Assembly (NCBI GenBank): GCA_005656395.1
Contig: SRSI01000052.1
Coordinates: 664,263-728,262, forward strand
Length of the DNA stretch: 64,000 nucleotides
Reading direction: 5' to 3'
From: Strongyloides papillosus
Lineage: Eukaryota; Nematoda; Chromadorea; Rhabditida; Strongyloididae
Of the stretch, positions 46,678 to 59,391 are shown one piece after another. The translations under genes and the position numbers were made by a program. The number at the start of each line of letters is the position of its first letter. The stretch's first letter is position 1. The notes beneath the pieces are model-generated. The model did not search any database. It had not been told where the DNA came from and saw nothing but the letters and a program-made list of their open reading frames with translations.

Positions 46678-49600
46678 TTCTATAAAAGACTAAGAAATAT
46701 TTCTAGAAGTAACACAAAGGTCAGTAAAGAATAAGTAGATGACAATGCGTGATGCGTATTTCCAATGTTTCCGTATAAGAGATGGCATATAATCTCTACA
46801 ACACATGTATACGAAACTGCCACGAACAAGGATTTAAAATAGGAAGGATTATTTAAGAAATAGAAGAAATAAACTTAAACAGGTAACTTAGACAATAAAC
46901 TTTCTACTAGTTAACGAACTTTTTGAGAATTTTGTAAACTAATATTTTAAATTTGCTAAACAACTACTAAGATTATAAGTAATAAAAAGATTATCAATAA
47001 ATTCAGAACATTGTAAAAAACCCATTATAGTCCATATGGTTGAACTTATAATGTTAGTAAATAGTATAAACATGTTTAGAAAAAGTTTAAATGATATAGA
47101 ATTGTACAGCAAAATATCAAAACAAACATGTGCACATTCAATTGATTACATATTGAAAATTAAATTAGTATAAATAATATTTTAGATTAGTCAAAATTTT
47201 TTAAATATTAAAAAGAGGTTTTTAAAATTTTTATTCTAAACAAATTTGTGGAAAAATTAATGGAAATATAAAGCGTCCATTGTTATTTGAAAGGGAATTT
47301 ACTTCTATTATTATAATATAAGATTAAATAATACATGTAAATTGAAAAAAACGATTTAAATTATCATACAATATAGATATTATTAAAAAAAGTTTAGTAG
47401 ATAAATTCTATTCGATAATTAATTTTATAGAAATATAAAAATATAAATAAATGGAATTTAAATGACTAATTCTAAAGGAATATCACATTTTTACAACGAT
47501 AATTTCATACGATCGCAATGTTTTACAATATGCAATTGTATAAATTGGTATAATAAAAATAATCTGAATCACAAGATATATTTTACATGAGAAAAACATA
47601 TATATATACATTTTTAAAATTAACAAAAATTTAAATGTTTTAATATTGCAATTTACAAATGTACGTAAATTTTTGTCTTTTTTATATAATTTATTTAATC
47701 ACTGTAAAATAGAAATAAACTAAAGATAAGTACAGGAACCAGAGATTAAAATATAAAAGTGTCTTCATGTAATAATAAAGTGCGATCTTATTGTTAATAT
47801 TTCTAATTACTACTTTTTTAAATTATTAATAAGTATGATAGATCAGTTAGATTAAAAATAATAAATTATGGGTATATAATTGTATAAAATGACAAATAAA
47901 AAACTACATATATGCTTAAAGACGCACGACGAAGAAATAAGAAAGTACTTTTCTACAAAGTGTTACACATATTAATTTAGACATATGACGATTCTGAATA
48001 TATTTATATATGAAGACAAACAGCCTTTTATCATTAATAATTGTGTGGCCTATTCTGAATATATTAAAATAGATCAAAGAAAATTGGTAGTCAAATATAT
48101 ATAAGAAATTTATATATACAAATGATTGAGAGATAGAGTAAACTGAGTACGAATCAACATTTAAATTGATCCGATTTAAAGATGTTAAGATTTTATATAT
48201 ACATATAGTAATCAATTAACTTTATTATTAAAGTCTTTCACATTGTTAAAATGGCGGTTAATAAAGACGAGATAACTTAACTTTAATATTATAAAAAATT
48301 TCAAAATTAAATATGAATGAGTTATAAAAAATATTGGTTTTATAAGTAAACTCATATAAACATTATTCCTGTCTGCTAACAACCTATTATAACATAATTT
48401 TAAAATAAAAGAGAATAAAAAAAGTGTATGTATAGTAATTCATGTTACTAGTATTTTAACATAAAAATAGAACCATTACACAAAATATAGACAAACTATC
48501 GAAAGAATTTTTAAAAATCGATGAACCATTCCTACCTATAAAAATTTATATACAAAATTTAACCTATACATAAAATATTATATAGTTCTTGTTATGTCAC
48601 ATTTAAAGAATATAGAAAGTTCTGATTAATTGAGTTATAAAAAGCCAGTTTTTAACGGACATTTTCAATTTTCTACATTTTTTGTTAACTAACAAATACA
48701 TTTTTTTTAAATATTAAAAAATATTATTCTAAAATAAACACAAACCTAAAATGTAATATTTCAAAACACATTCCAAAAAACTAAACAATAGTTAGAAATA
48801 AATATAATATTAAGTATTGAAAACTAGTAATCAGTGAAATAAGAAACTATTAAAAAAATATGATGAAATATAACAAAAATTGTGAAAGTTGAATAAGAAG
48901 TATCATATATAAATATAAAAAGTGAAAATATAATAATCAAAATGTAAAAAGCATATTTGATAAAATAAGTACACTTTTAGAATAAAAAGAAAAAAGACAT
49001 AAGGGGAGAATGATAAAGAAAGGAAAAAAGTTTGGACAGTTTATATTTAATCTTTATTGAGAATAAGTAAAGAAAATTGTAAAAACATTAACTTGAACAT
49101 CTCGAATTGGTTTTAAATTTCAAGAAGACAGACATATTTATTTATATTCAATATATATAACTATCTTTATATATGAAAGACACTTATAACAATTACTATG
49201 AAAAATAGTTTAACAAAAAAAAGGAACAAAAACCAATATAATATGTTCCACAACTTAATACACTTAAAAATGTTATTAAAAAAAGTGTTTTTCTTTTTAA
49301 TAAATAAAATATTACTACTAAAATATCACCCTTAAAACAAAAATTAAATTTATCTATGCTTATATATTTATTATTATGATAATATATCATAATAATTGAA
49401 AACAAATTATTATTAAAAATCCAAAAAGTGATGTTATATGTAAAATAATTCGGTAATACTTATGCATAAAAATATAATTATAATTATTTTAATGGAAAAA
49501 TAATATTGTGATATTAACATTAAAAATAAAAAATTATTGTTTATAAAAATTTTATCTGGAAGTTAGGGATTATTGGGATTGAAAGGTATTACAGTATGAT

Positions 49601-50489
49601 TGGTATAATAAGGAATACTTGAAAAAAACTTTTTAAAGAAAATGTAAAATTAACATTATCTTCCATCTAGGATGTATTGGAACATCATTTATTGTAAAGT
49701 TAACTTTACTAATTTATCCCATTCTCAAAATTAGTTATCTACTAAACATTTATTATTATTTTCATTACCTGTCAATTTATTTTATATTATTTGCATATAA
49801 TTTAAGAAGTAATTATAATTGTTTACCAAAAGATACCCCTTAATAATGTATAAATATTTCTCAGATGTGAATATTTTAAAATTTACCGAAAAGTGACTTC
49901 AATTAACGCTAATATAACTCTATTCTGAATGTAGTATTTTCAATTTATAAATAGACATTTGTGTTAGTTATTTTCTACGAAAAAGGAGATCATTTAATAG
50001 AAAATAAAGTATTTTAACTTTAAAATAAATTAATTCATATGAAAAAAGATTTTTTAAAACATTTTAATCTGAAATACCAAGGATGGAATACACAAATTTA
50101 TGTGAATCCCATTACTTTCATAAAACTACACAATTCTTTGAAATTGGTTGAATTAATAAAACACATTATAATACAAAATTTTTGCAAAAATATTATAATC
50201 AAACATAAAGGATCTTCAAAATATAATTTTTGGTAGACAAAGAATATTTCGATTAAACTTACTAGTTAAATCTAATTAAATAATATTTTTAAAAATATAT
50301 ACGTTCAATAAAAAAAGCACTACGATATAATGGTGATCAAAATTTACTAGAAAGTAAATACTTCTAAAGGAAATATAATATATTTGTAAATGTTATAAAT
50401 TTTATATCTAGATTTGAAAAAGAATGTATTAATAAACAAATGATTTTAATAATATCTCAACATAAATATAAATAAACTTTTTAAAATAT
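46678..50489. other. Large AT-rich gene-free stretch
   Basis: About 3.8 kb with no supported gene. 46680-46850 is GC-richer and probably the CK1 alpha promoter. Open frames at 47916-48215 (-), 49196-49405 (-) and 50039-50236 (+) are I/Y/F/N/K-rich without domains. Confidence 0.6.
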
Positions 50490-52129
50490 CTACTCAACTT
50501 TTTGTTTTTTACCAAAAATGAATACATACATCATTTTAACTGTCTTAAAAACAATGAAACCAACAATGATAAGAGTAGTAAGAATAACTGCTAGAAGAAA
50601 GAGAATAACATCCAATAATGCGTACTGAAATATGTTTAACTTATGTCCTTCCATATTTAAATGAGGCAGTTTTTTAAACTTTCCTGCAAATTCTACGTAA
50701 TCAATAAAAGTTTGTGTTATATTTCCAGGTTTACTTTTAATCATATCGCTAATTCTTTTTCCGTTTTTTTTATATTCATTATCATCAGTTAACAGTTTTT
50801 TAAATGCATTAACTATTTTTTTATGATCATATGCATCTTGCTTACTCAAAATACTTCCAAAGCCTAATTTTTCAGCGATTTTAGCATTTTTATTTTGATC
50901 AGCAAATATACCAAGACAAATCAAAGGTACTCCATAATATGCTGCTTCTTGTAAGCTATTTTGACCGGAGTGGGTCAAAAATCCTGTTAATCTTTTGTCA
51001 TTTAGTAGATCTGTTTGAGGAACCCATTTACTTAAATAAAGATTTTCAAGTTTTTCAATATAAGGATCATTTGGTTCTTCATACTTCCAAATAAACGTGA
51101 CATCTGGTAATTCCTTGAAAGCCTTTATAAATGCATCTTTCATTTTTATTGGCATTTGGTAACTTTTTGCAACGCTTCCAAACGAAACTAATATCGTATG
51201 CTTCTTTCTTGACATTACATCGTCCCATTCTTTAGATAGTATATTTGATTTTGTCATAGCAAAGCCTCCAATTTCAATAATTTTACTTAAAGTTGGGTGA
51301 GTATTATCAGCAAAAGGATTTGAATTAACAATTAAAAAAGAACAATCCCTGATTTGCTCAGGAATATCCACAAAATTTTTTCCATATTTCTTTTCAAAAA
51401 GTTTATTTTCCCTTTTCACGAGATTGTCAGAAAAAACTGTTCCCATCACAAATCCAAATAAGTTCTTTAACCTATTGAAAAATGTCATTTCATTGTCACC
51501 GAAATCTGTAAAAAGTTCTGGTAATTGAGCTATTGGATATGTTAATCCAACATGTTTGTACATTGCTGATGGTAAACTACTAGCAATTATACCTACATGA
51601 GCTGGAATATTGTATAACTTAAATAAACCAAATGCACAGTAATCAAAAATTTCTACAACTCCTAAGTCAAACTTTTCATTACGCATTATCTCGGTTAATG
51701 TATCATTATTTATCAATCTTTCACAATGCATTTCAAAAGACTTTTGAAAATCTTCTATAATACTAAAAAATGTGAATAAATTTCCTGAATTTCTTTCCCA
51801 AAATGAAGTTTTATTATCCATAATTTTAGCAACTTGTTGTGTTAACTCTATAGTTTCATCTGTTGTTATTATTTTTGCTAGTTTTGTTCCTGTAATTTTA
51901 GTTTCTGGATCCATAGATGGTAAAAGAAATGTCTATAAAATTATTAACTATTGATTTCTAAAGAAGTACCTACAACATCATGGCCAGCTTTAGCTAATAT
52001 ATCAATAGCATTACCAGTAAATCTTACATGACTAATACCAAATTGGGGAGCAATTGCTAGTATTTTCAACCCTTCAATTGACGTTGAAAATAAAGTTAAG
52101 TAATATACTAAAATTAATTTTGAAATCAT
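50490..52129 (-). CDS. UDP-glycosyltransferase (UGT family), two exons
   Basis: Exons 51974-52129 and 50490-51932 (41 bp intron, GTAGGT donor) give 532 residues. The chosen donor creates GHDVTFLLPSMDPETKI, the expected UGT N-terminal pattern. A signal peptide is followed by the HVRFTGNAIDILAKAGHDV stretch. The UDP-binding signature includes LSKWVPQTDLLNDKRLTGFL and THSGQNSLQEAAYYGVPLIC. A long TM helix near the C-terminus and a basic KKQKVE tail fit ER-membrane UGTs. Role: conjugation of small hydrophobic molecules. Substrate unknown. Confidence 0.93.
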
Positions 52130-54285
52130 TACAATAACAATTTGTATTAAAAACCAAAGAATTTATAATGAATCTTATCTTATCAAGAGTATATTATGAT
52201 AGGACAAAGTGCTATCTTAAATCGAACGTATTAGATTTAAAAAAAATTATTATGACCATCATAAGATCTTATAGTTTCATTTACATGCACAACTATTACT
52301 TACCTGTATTTTTTAAATACTGTTTATAAAATTAAATAATATTAAAAAATGTACTATTTTTCATAGTTATTTGTTATAAAAAAATATAAAAAATAATGTT
52401 ATCTTATTATTTTTATAAAATGTAGTTTACCTTTTTTATTAATTTCATAAACATATTTATAAAATAATAAATTTATTGTATTGACGACTCCATAATAATA
52501 TATAACAATTAAATAAAATATAAAAACAACTCTTATAAAAAAATTAACTTAAAATGACGAATAAGCCTTTTCTTTAAATTTATATAGTAAACTTAATCCT
52601 TTTATTGTCATCAATATGATCACTGTAAGAAATGAAAAAATAATAGTAAGCATATAGATTTTATTTTTATTTATTAAAAACATTTTGAAATATTAATTAT
52701 TCATTTTTTTTTATTTTTGAAACATTTTTCTACATTAAAGTCAAGAAAATCAATTCGTAGAAGTTTTTAATAAGCATACAACCTATTATTAGAAAAAACC
52801 AATAAGGATTTTTAGTAATTTGTTTTGTTAATAGTTTTAGAATTAACAAAATCCACATTTTGGAATTATTTACAGTTTAAATTTTAAATACTGAAAAAAG
52901 TATAATTGTTAAGTCGTAAAAATTATAAGTGTCAGGAAAATCTATGTTTATTTGGATAATATCTTTAGTAATGATAAAGAATTAACAACTTTGATAGTAT
53001 TTTGTCTAATTAAATTAATATTGTAGTCCAAATATGTCAATATTTTAAAATTTTGTGTAACATATTTAAAAAACAGCATATTTTTATATAGAACAATCCG
53101 CTATAATTTTAAAAAGTACTCATATTTTTCAGCATTTTGTTAATATGTCTTTTAAGAACATTTTTACAAATTTTATAAAACATTTTTTTTAAATTTCTGA
53201 ACTAAATGTACAACTAAAAGTATTTCTAGTCTTGTTTATAATCCAAATACTCTGTAATTCTCATGATCATTTAAACCAATAATTGATTTAATTTTTAAAT
53301 ATAAAATATGGATGTATAAAGATGATAAATCTAGGATATTAATCTAAATTCGTAAAAAATGCATATTTGTTCATTGTTCAGTACAAAAATTGATTAATCG
53401 TTTTTTAAATTTTTACGAAAATTGAAATACCATAACTTAGAAAACGCCTGTTCTTCTAATATTTGTAACTTAATATAAATTTTAAAAATTAATATAACTC
53501 TATCAATTTTTCCTCAATTTAAATGTCTTATACTTTTTTCATACCTATATTATTATTATTTTTAATAATAAACAAATTATTAAAAAAATCACTTTTTTAA
53601 GACACACTTCAGCATAGTTTTGTTTCACAGTTAATTTTCCTCAATGTTAATGAAATTGATTAGTTTACAACTTATTAAAAAGGTATAGATAAGGAATGAG
53701 AGGAAACATAATATTATAAAGATTGATTAATAACTGGATAAAATTATGAACTAAAAAGTAGTGATAGTTATTGTAAAAAAATTCTTAATGGAATGCGTCG
53801 AAAGGTTAACAATGCCAAGTGAAGGCATGGCCTTCAAACAGGTTAATAATAAATTAAAATAAGGCCGAAATAAAAAACACTAGTATTTTATCCTCCAGGC
53901 ATGATACAAGGAAACAAAAGAGATCATGGGCGCCTGTTGTTAATACAAAGAAAAATTTATCATTTTATATATTGAGATTAAAAATATTTAAAAAAAAAAT
54001 AATTTACCGAAGCATAATATTTTAAACTACTTGATTGAATAATATTAGATTTTTGAGATATATGTTAAAATTACTTTACTTAGCTGATTATAAATATACA
54101 AATAAATACAGAAAAAAACACAGAAAAAATTAAATGTTTTATAAACAATAAACAATTACTAATTTTTGTACAAAAACTTTTTTTAAAAAAATTATCAAAT
54201 TGAAGATAACTTTTGAATGTTATAGTTACCTCGTAGAAGTTCCCATATGTCATAAAGGCACATTGTACATTTAACAAGAAAACTT
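52130..54285. other. AT-rich intergenic with one GC-richer island
   Basis: Mostly featureless. The island at about 53780-53945 reads on the plus strand as short coding-like pieces (MECVERLTMPSEGMAFKQ, later AEIKNTSILSSRHDTRKQKR) separated by a stop, with no intron of workable size. It is not annotated as a gene; see findings. Confidence 0.5.
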
Positions 54286-56058
54286 TTAATTCTTGTCATC
54301 ATAATACATGGAATAGTAATCAGAATCTTTCCTAAAATTCCTTCTAGTTGTTGTTGGTATAGTAGTTGTTTGTATCTTAGTAGTCCTCTTTACTGTTACA
54401 TTTTTTCTACGTTCTGGCATTGGTTTTGGTGATGATCTTCTGGTATGTTGTTTATTTTTTGGTTTTACTCTATTTGTAATTGACTTTCCGGTTATTAATG
54501 GTAATTTTTGAGTTGTTGAGATAACAGATGTAGTAGTTTCTAATGTATGATTAATCATTTTATTACTAATATCAACATTTTCAACTTTTTCAAAAGTTTC
54601 TCCATATTCATCGATATTTGCGCTTATTTCAGGTAACTCAGAAATAACTATTTCTTTTTTATTTGGTAGTATTTTATTATTAGATATACTTGATTTTATT
54701 AATTTAGAACTGGTAGTTGGTGATGACTCATTTGTAGATGGTATATCAATATCTTTTTTCTCTTCACTAGTATTACCTAAATTAACTTCTTCGTAGTAAT
54801 CAACATTTTTTTCTTCCTCTTTAAATTTTGTTACAGTTTCTTTCTTTATTTCACTTGTTGAGCCTTCAATTTTTTCATCTTCCTTGTCAACACTTGAATA
54901 ATAATCAATGTTTTCTGCTATCTCTGGTAGTCCTGTTTTATCCTGTTTATTAAATTTTATTTCATTTCCATTTGCGTCAATCAATTCACTTAAATCTGTT
55001 CCTAATCCATCCTCTTTTATTGCCTTGTTATTTGTTGTACTGGATGAGGTTGTACCACCAAAACCAAGTATTTTAGCCAGTGTTTCACCTCCACCAGAGG
55101 TGAATTGTGAAATCAATTGGGGATTTGACATAAATTCACTCAACATATCCAGTCCTTTCTCATCCCCCATTAATGAAAAGGCTGTTTGTATATTAGAAAA
55201 CATTTCACTTTTTCTAAAAGAATCAATTGCATTGTAAATTTGCCCACAATTTAAACGATTACAAACACCAATTAATGGTAATTCTGGTAAAGGCTCATTG
55301 AATTCTTTGTCTTTTGGAGCACTAAAAATTGCTTCTACAATTTTAGAGAAAGGATCTTTTTGTGATCCAACTTGTGAATTCACTGAATCTGATACAGAAT
55401 GGGTATTTGAACTGTGAGCTTTAGCTAATTCATGTTTTCTAATTTCTTTAAATTGTTTCATTATTTCAGTAAACAATCCTGTTGGTCCGAATAAAAGTTT
55501 TTCCCAATGTTCTTTGCTAACTAAATAACTTAAATCACTATCTTTATCGATTGTTTCTTCCTTTGTTTCTGGCGCTTCATCAATACTCATTGAAAATTTT
55601 GCAACGTTTTTATCTTCGTTATTTTTATCGTCCTTTTTTTTGTTAAAAATTTTTTTGTAGTTTTCGATCATATCTTCCTTATTTGATCCTTTTATATGTA
55701 TTGGTTCATTTAATACTTCAGTTTTTGTATCTTGTATTTGAGGTTTTTTTTCACTGACTTCATTGATTTTATTAATATTTTGGAGATTTTCCTTCTTTCC
55801 AACAAGAATTTTACTAACATTCTCAACCATTGTTATTATTCCCTTTAAAAATATGTTGTCTTCAAAAAAAGATGATAAATTATTTACAGACAATTCATTT
55901 TCAGGAATATAATTATCTTTATTAAAATATTTAACTGGAATAGATGTTTTAAACTTACTATCAATATTTGATATCTCACGCTTATAAATAGTATTGCATA
56001 AGCTATTTTCTAGTGAAAAAAGTAAAATACACACTAAAATGGCATTTTCAATTTTCAT
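54286..56058 (-). CDS. Acidic secreted protein, unknown family
   Basis: A single exon of 590 residues. Residues 1-21 form a signal peptide ending in Cys/Asn. The body is Lys/Glu/Asp/Asn/Ser/Thr-rich and probably disordered. An ordered central block (about 260-320) contains VCNRLNCGQIYNAIDSFRKS and LMGDEKGLDMLSEFMSNPQL, the only Cys pair outside the signal region, and looks like a conserved helical domain. The C-terminal half repeats an acidic Asp/Glu-Tyr theme (ENIDYYSS, KNVDYYEE, ANIDEYGE, KDSDYYSMYYDD), which could be tyrosine-sulphation or binding sites. A Thr-rich basic tract precedes the end. I do not recognise the family; it may be extracellular or cuticle-associated. Confidence 0.75.
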   Translation of the reverse strand: MKIENAILVCILLFSLENSLCNTIYKREISNIDSKFKTSIPVKYFNKDNYIPENELSVNNLSSFFEDNIFLKGIITMVENVSKILVGKKENLQNINKINEVSEKKPQIQDTKTEVLNEPIHIKGSNKEDMIENYKKIFNKKKDDKNNEDKNVAKFSMSIDEAPETKEETIDKDSDLSYLVSKEHWEKLLFGPTGLFTEIMKQFKEIRKHELAKAHSSNTHSVSDSVNSQVGSQKDPFSKIVEAIFSAPKDKEFNEPLPELPLIGVCNRLNCGQIYNAIDSFRKSEMFSNIQTAFSLMGDEKGLDMLSEFMSNPQLISQFTSGGGETLAKILGFGGTTSSSTTNNKAIKEDGLGTDLSELIDANGNEIKFNKQDKTGLPEIAENIDYYSSVDKEDEKIEGSTSEIKKETVTKFKEEEKNVDYYEEVNLGNTSEEKKDIDIPSTNESSPTTSSKLIKSSISNNKILPNKKEIVISELPEISANIDEYGETFEKVENVDISNKMINHTLETTTSVISTTQKLPLITGKSITNRVKPKNKQHTRRSSPKPMPERRKNVTVKRTTKIQTTTIPTTTRRNFRKDSDYYSMYYDDKN

Positions 56059-56744
56059 GATTAAAAATTAAATAATTATTAGTAAGTAAAAGTTGATTGA
56101 AAAATATTTAACTTCTTATGTTACTGTTAGATTATAATAGGAATAGAAAAATGTAAAATAATAGAAAGCTTTTTATTTTGTTAATAAACGATTTATGGTA
56201 TGTTTATAAAAATATCAAAATACGACATAACTTGTCTTCAAACCTCTTGTAGCAGACATGTATATATGTATAAAGAAAAAATATAAAAGAAGAACTAGTT
56301 TCTCTTAATATTAAAGCCATTCCTAAAGATCATATTAAGAGAGGATATATATTTATTAGATGACAAATAACCTTGAGGAAGTACAGTTTATTAAAATTTC
56401 ATTTATCTTATGTATTTTTTTATCTATTAAAATGTTTCATATATAATTAAATTACTTTTTTTTATTATTTAAAATATTTTATATCCTTGATACTTTTTTT
56501 TACAAAACAAAAATTTTCTTAAAACAATAATTTATGTCCTTTATTTTATTTTATTTATTAATTACATAAATTTTAAAAAAAGTATTATACCACTGTAAAA
56601 GGTTAAATTATTGCCATAACAACGTGAGAATAATATTACATAATAACAATTTTTATGTTATTAATAAAATTTTTATATAATAATAATTATATAACTAATT
56701 AGTCAAATAACAAATCACCACCTTAAAATTATATAAATACATTT
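56059..56744. other. AT-rich intergenic
   Basis: No gene seen. Upstream region of the acidic secreted protein and 3' flank of the G-alpha gene. Confidence 0.6.
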
Positions 56745-57895
56745 TTAATACAATCCCGATTTATGAAGATTCGCTTGAATTACCATACTTACAACTGAAT
56801 CCAATATTAATTGTACTTGATTAGTATCTGTTGCACATGTTTGATGAACATAAATAACTTTTTTAGGATTAGAATTAAGTTCTTCAAATTTACTTTTTAT
56901 ATACGCAATTGACTCGTCATAATTTTGTTCACCGTTATATTCAGGAAACAAAATTTTAATTGATATTTTTTTAATTTTATCGGCAAATAAATCTTTTTTA
57001 TTAAGAAATAATATCATTGATGTTGTAATAAACCATCGAGAATTACAAATTGACTCAAATAATCTCATTGACTCAGTCATTCTATTTGTTGTTTCATCTT
57101 CAAACAATACTTCATCATATTCTGAAACCGCAGTGACAAATATTATTGCATTTACATTTTCAAAACAATGTATCCATTTTTTACGTTCTGATCTTTGACC
57201 TCCAACATCAAAAACTCTTAAAGTATTAGAAAAATTTAAATGTACAAAAATTTTTTAAAGTTACCTAAAATTAACGGATTTTATTTTAAATATTACTTCA
57301 ACTATTCCTGTTGTTTTTATTCTTGTTAAAAGTATATCTGTTTCTGTTGGTTTATATGAATTATCAGCTAATCTATCTAGTGAATCTAAGAAATATTTTG
57401 CTGAATCTTGTAAATGAAACTCTTTTCTTTTTTCGTATACAATTGTATTAATTGATGGATCATTCCATAAAACTTTTAAAGCATTATGTACCTCTTTACT
57501 AAATGGCTCAGATTCCTCATTTCTTTTTACTACATCCAAAATAACGCGAGCCTCAGCTTCACTTTGAGAATTAGAATATCCAACTTTATAAGTATTCATT
57601 GCTTTTATAAGTAAAACCATTGAATTAATTGTGTTACTAAAAACGACAGATTTTTGCTGATTCAATTCATCCTCTGTAAAGCCATTACTGTGTAAAATTT
57701 TCATTTGTTTCATTACAGTACTTTTTCCGCATTCACCAGCACCTAAAAATTTTTATAATACTTCCTTAATTACCTACCTAATAATAATAGTTTTATTGTT
57801 TTCTCATCTAACATTTTACTTTCTTTTAACTTTTTTTCAATTTCTTTATTTATCACCCCTTGTTCTTTTTCCTCTTCACTATGACAAATACCCAT
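56745..57895 (-). CDS. Heterotrimeric G-protein alpha subunit
   Basis: Exons 57778-57895, 57265-57742 and 56745-57216 give 355 residues. MGICHS at the start gives Gly2 and Cys4 for myristoylation and palmitoylation. P-loop GAGECGKST lies at 40-48, switch [13 protein letters not shown] carries the catalytic Arg and Thr, and switch II is [17 protein letters not shown] and TCATDTNQ complete the guanine-binding set. Overall length and the C-terminus (ANLHKSGLY) are Gi/o-like, probably a nematode GPA class used in sensory signalling. Oddities: the P-loop Ser44 equivalent is Cys, and the usual Cys four from the end is Ser. A second ATG at 57901 is in frame, but the MGxC start at 57895 is preferred. 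Confidence 0.93.
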
Positions 57896-59391
57896 TTTCA
57901 TTCAAAAAAATTAGGTATAATATAAAAATTAAAGATAAACACAAGATACCGAAGATTTAACGTTAAAGCAATCTAAAAATTTTTTTTAAATATAGTTAAT
58001 TTGAAATTAAAAAATTAATACATAATAATATGTAAGTTTTAATAAATTAGCCCATTAATTATTATGATCTAAATTACTATTAATATAAGTGAAACCTTAT
58101 TCTATGCCTTTATACCTAAAATACAGATTGCAATTTAAAACTTTATGCCTAAATTTTTATATTAACTTAGCATTTATATGTTGTTAAGAAAAAAGAAGGG
58201 AGCATGGAGTATATATCAAATACCGAGAGAGAAAATAATTAGTACTGATTAAACTATACTTGACTCAATAATAACCAAAAGCATAAAAAGGAAATTGTAA
58301 TAAGAAAGGTAACATATTAAATTATAAATAAAGCAAAAATTCGCCATATACGTACTTATTCATATAAACTTCTTCTATATGCAAGCTTGTTTTGAAATAT
58401 TAATCATTTTTAAAAATATTTTATATAAATTTTACTTTTACTTCTTTTTTTTTGTTTTATTACCATAATATTTAATTAATTAAACATAGCAAATAAATGA
58501 AAAATATTATTATTACAATTTATTAGTTGACTTTATATAACTTTTTATTAAATATTAATATTTCTATTAAACAAATAAATTTTTGTTGACAAAAGAAATT
58601 ACAAAAATACCTGGAGAATGTCGTGGAGCTATTGAGACAAATTAGAATTGAATCTATTCACCTCACCCAAAGTCTCTACACTTTATATTGCTTCCACACC
58701 TTTAACCTATTTTTATCCAGAAACTTAGGCTTTGCAGTGGCGGAGCGAACATTGGTCAAATGCATCATAGAACTCATCTCTATAACCACTAGACACATAC
58801 ACATTTATACATTGCCTTCTCGACAATACATGTAAATAACATATTTTTTTTTGTATAGAAATTAATTATCTTTATCACAAAAATAAAATTAGCTTTGTAA
58901 AAAGAAATTAAAATAACGAAAAATTAGTTATTCAACAAACTTTTAATATTAAATAGGTTTTGACAAACTACAAAAGATTTATTTTCCACTATAAAATATC
59001 TTTACTCTATATAAAACGGTGTTTTAATAAATTTTTTTGATTGAAAATAAAGCCACTCAATCTAACGGCATTTTCGTTGTAAAAAATTGGTAGTTAGATT
59101 CAACTCAAAGACAAAAATAATTATAATTAATTTTATCAAAAAAAAGACAAGCATGTACGATAGTACAAATTCCTACCTTTCAAACTACCATTCTAGAAAT
59201 TTATAAAATAAAAAAATGAAAAAAGAAAAAACACGATATGAAAATTTATTCGTATGTATTTTTATAAGAAGAGTATGAAGCTTTTTTCATTATAAGTAAA
59301 AAAATTTTAAAAATTTTGTAGACATATAAAGTCATACTTCTCCGAAACCTTTATTTAAATAACTAAAAATAACAACTACTTTACCATCCTA
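57896..59391. other. AT-rich intergenic with a GC-richer island
   Basis: Promoter side of the G-alpha gene and 3' flank of the ATP synthase gene. A distinctly GC-richer stretch at about 58610-58835 has protein-like pieces in several frames (plus: LNLFTSPKVSTLYIASTPLT) but no coherent gene. It is possibly a decayed exon or a structured RNA. Confidence 0.5.

Noticed and set aside
47916..48215. Minus-strand open frame of 99 codons
   Set aside because: Ile/Tyr/Phe/Ser-rich chance frame in AT-rich DNA; no signal, motif or splice context.
39390..52129. Idea that the two UGT genes form a recent tandem duplicate cluster
   Set aside because: They differ in intron structure and sequence and are 9.5 kb apart with unrelated genes between them.
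54908..55237. Plus-strand open frame of 109 codons
   Set aside because: Antisense to the acidic secreted protein; composition mirrors its codons.
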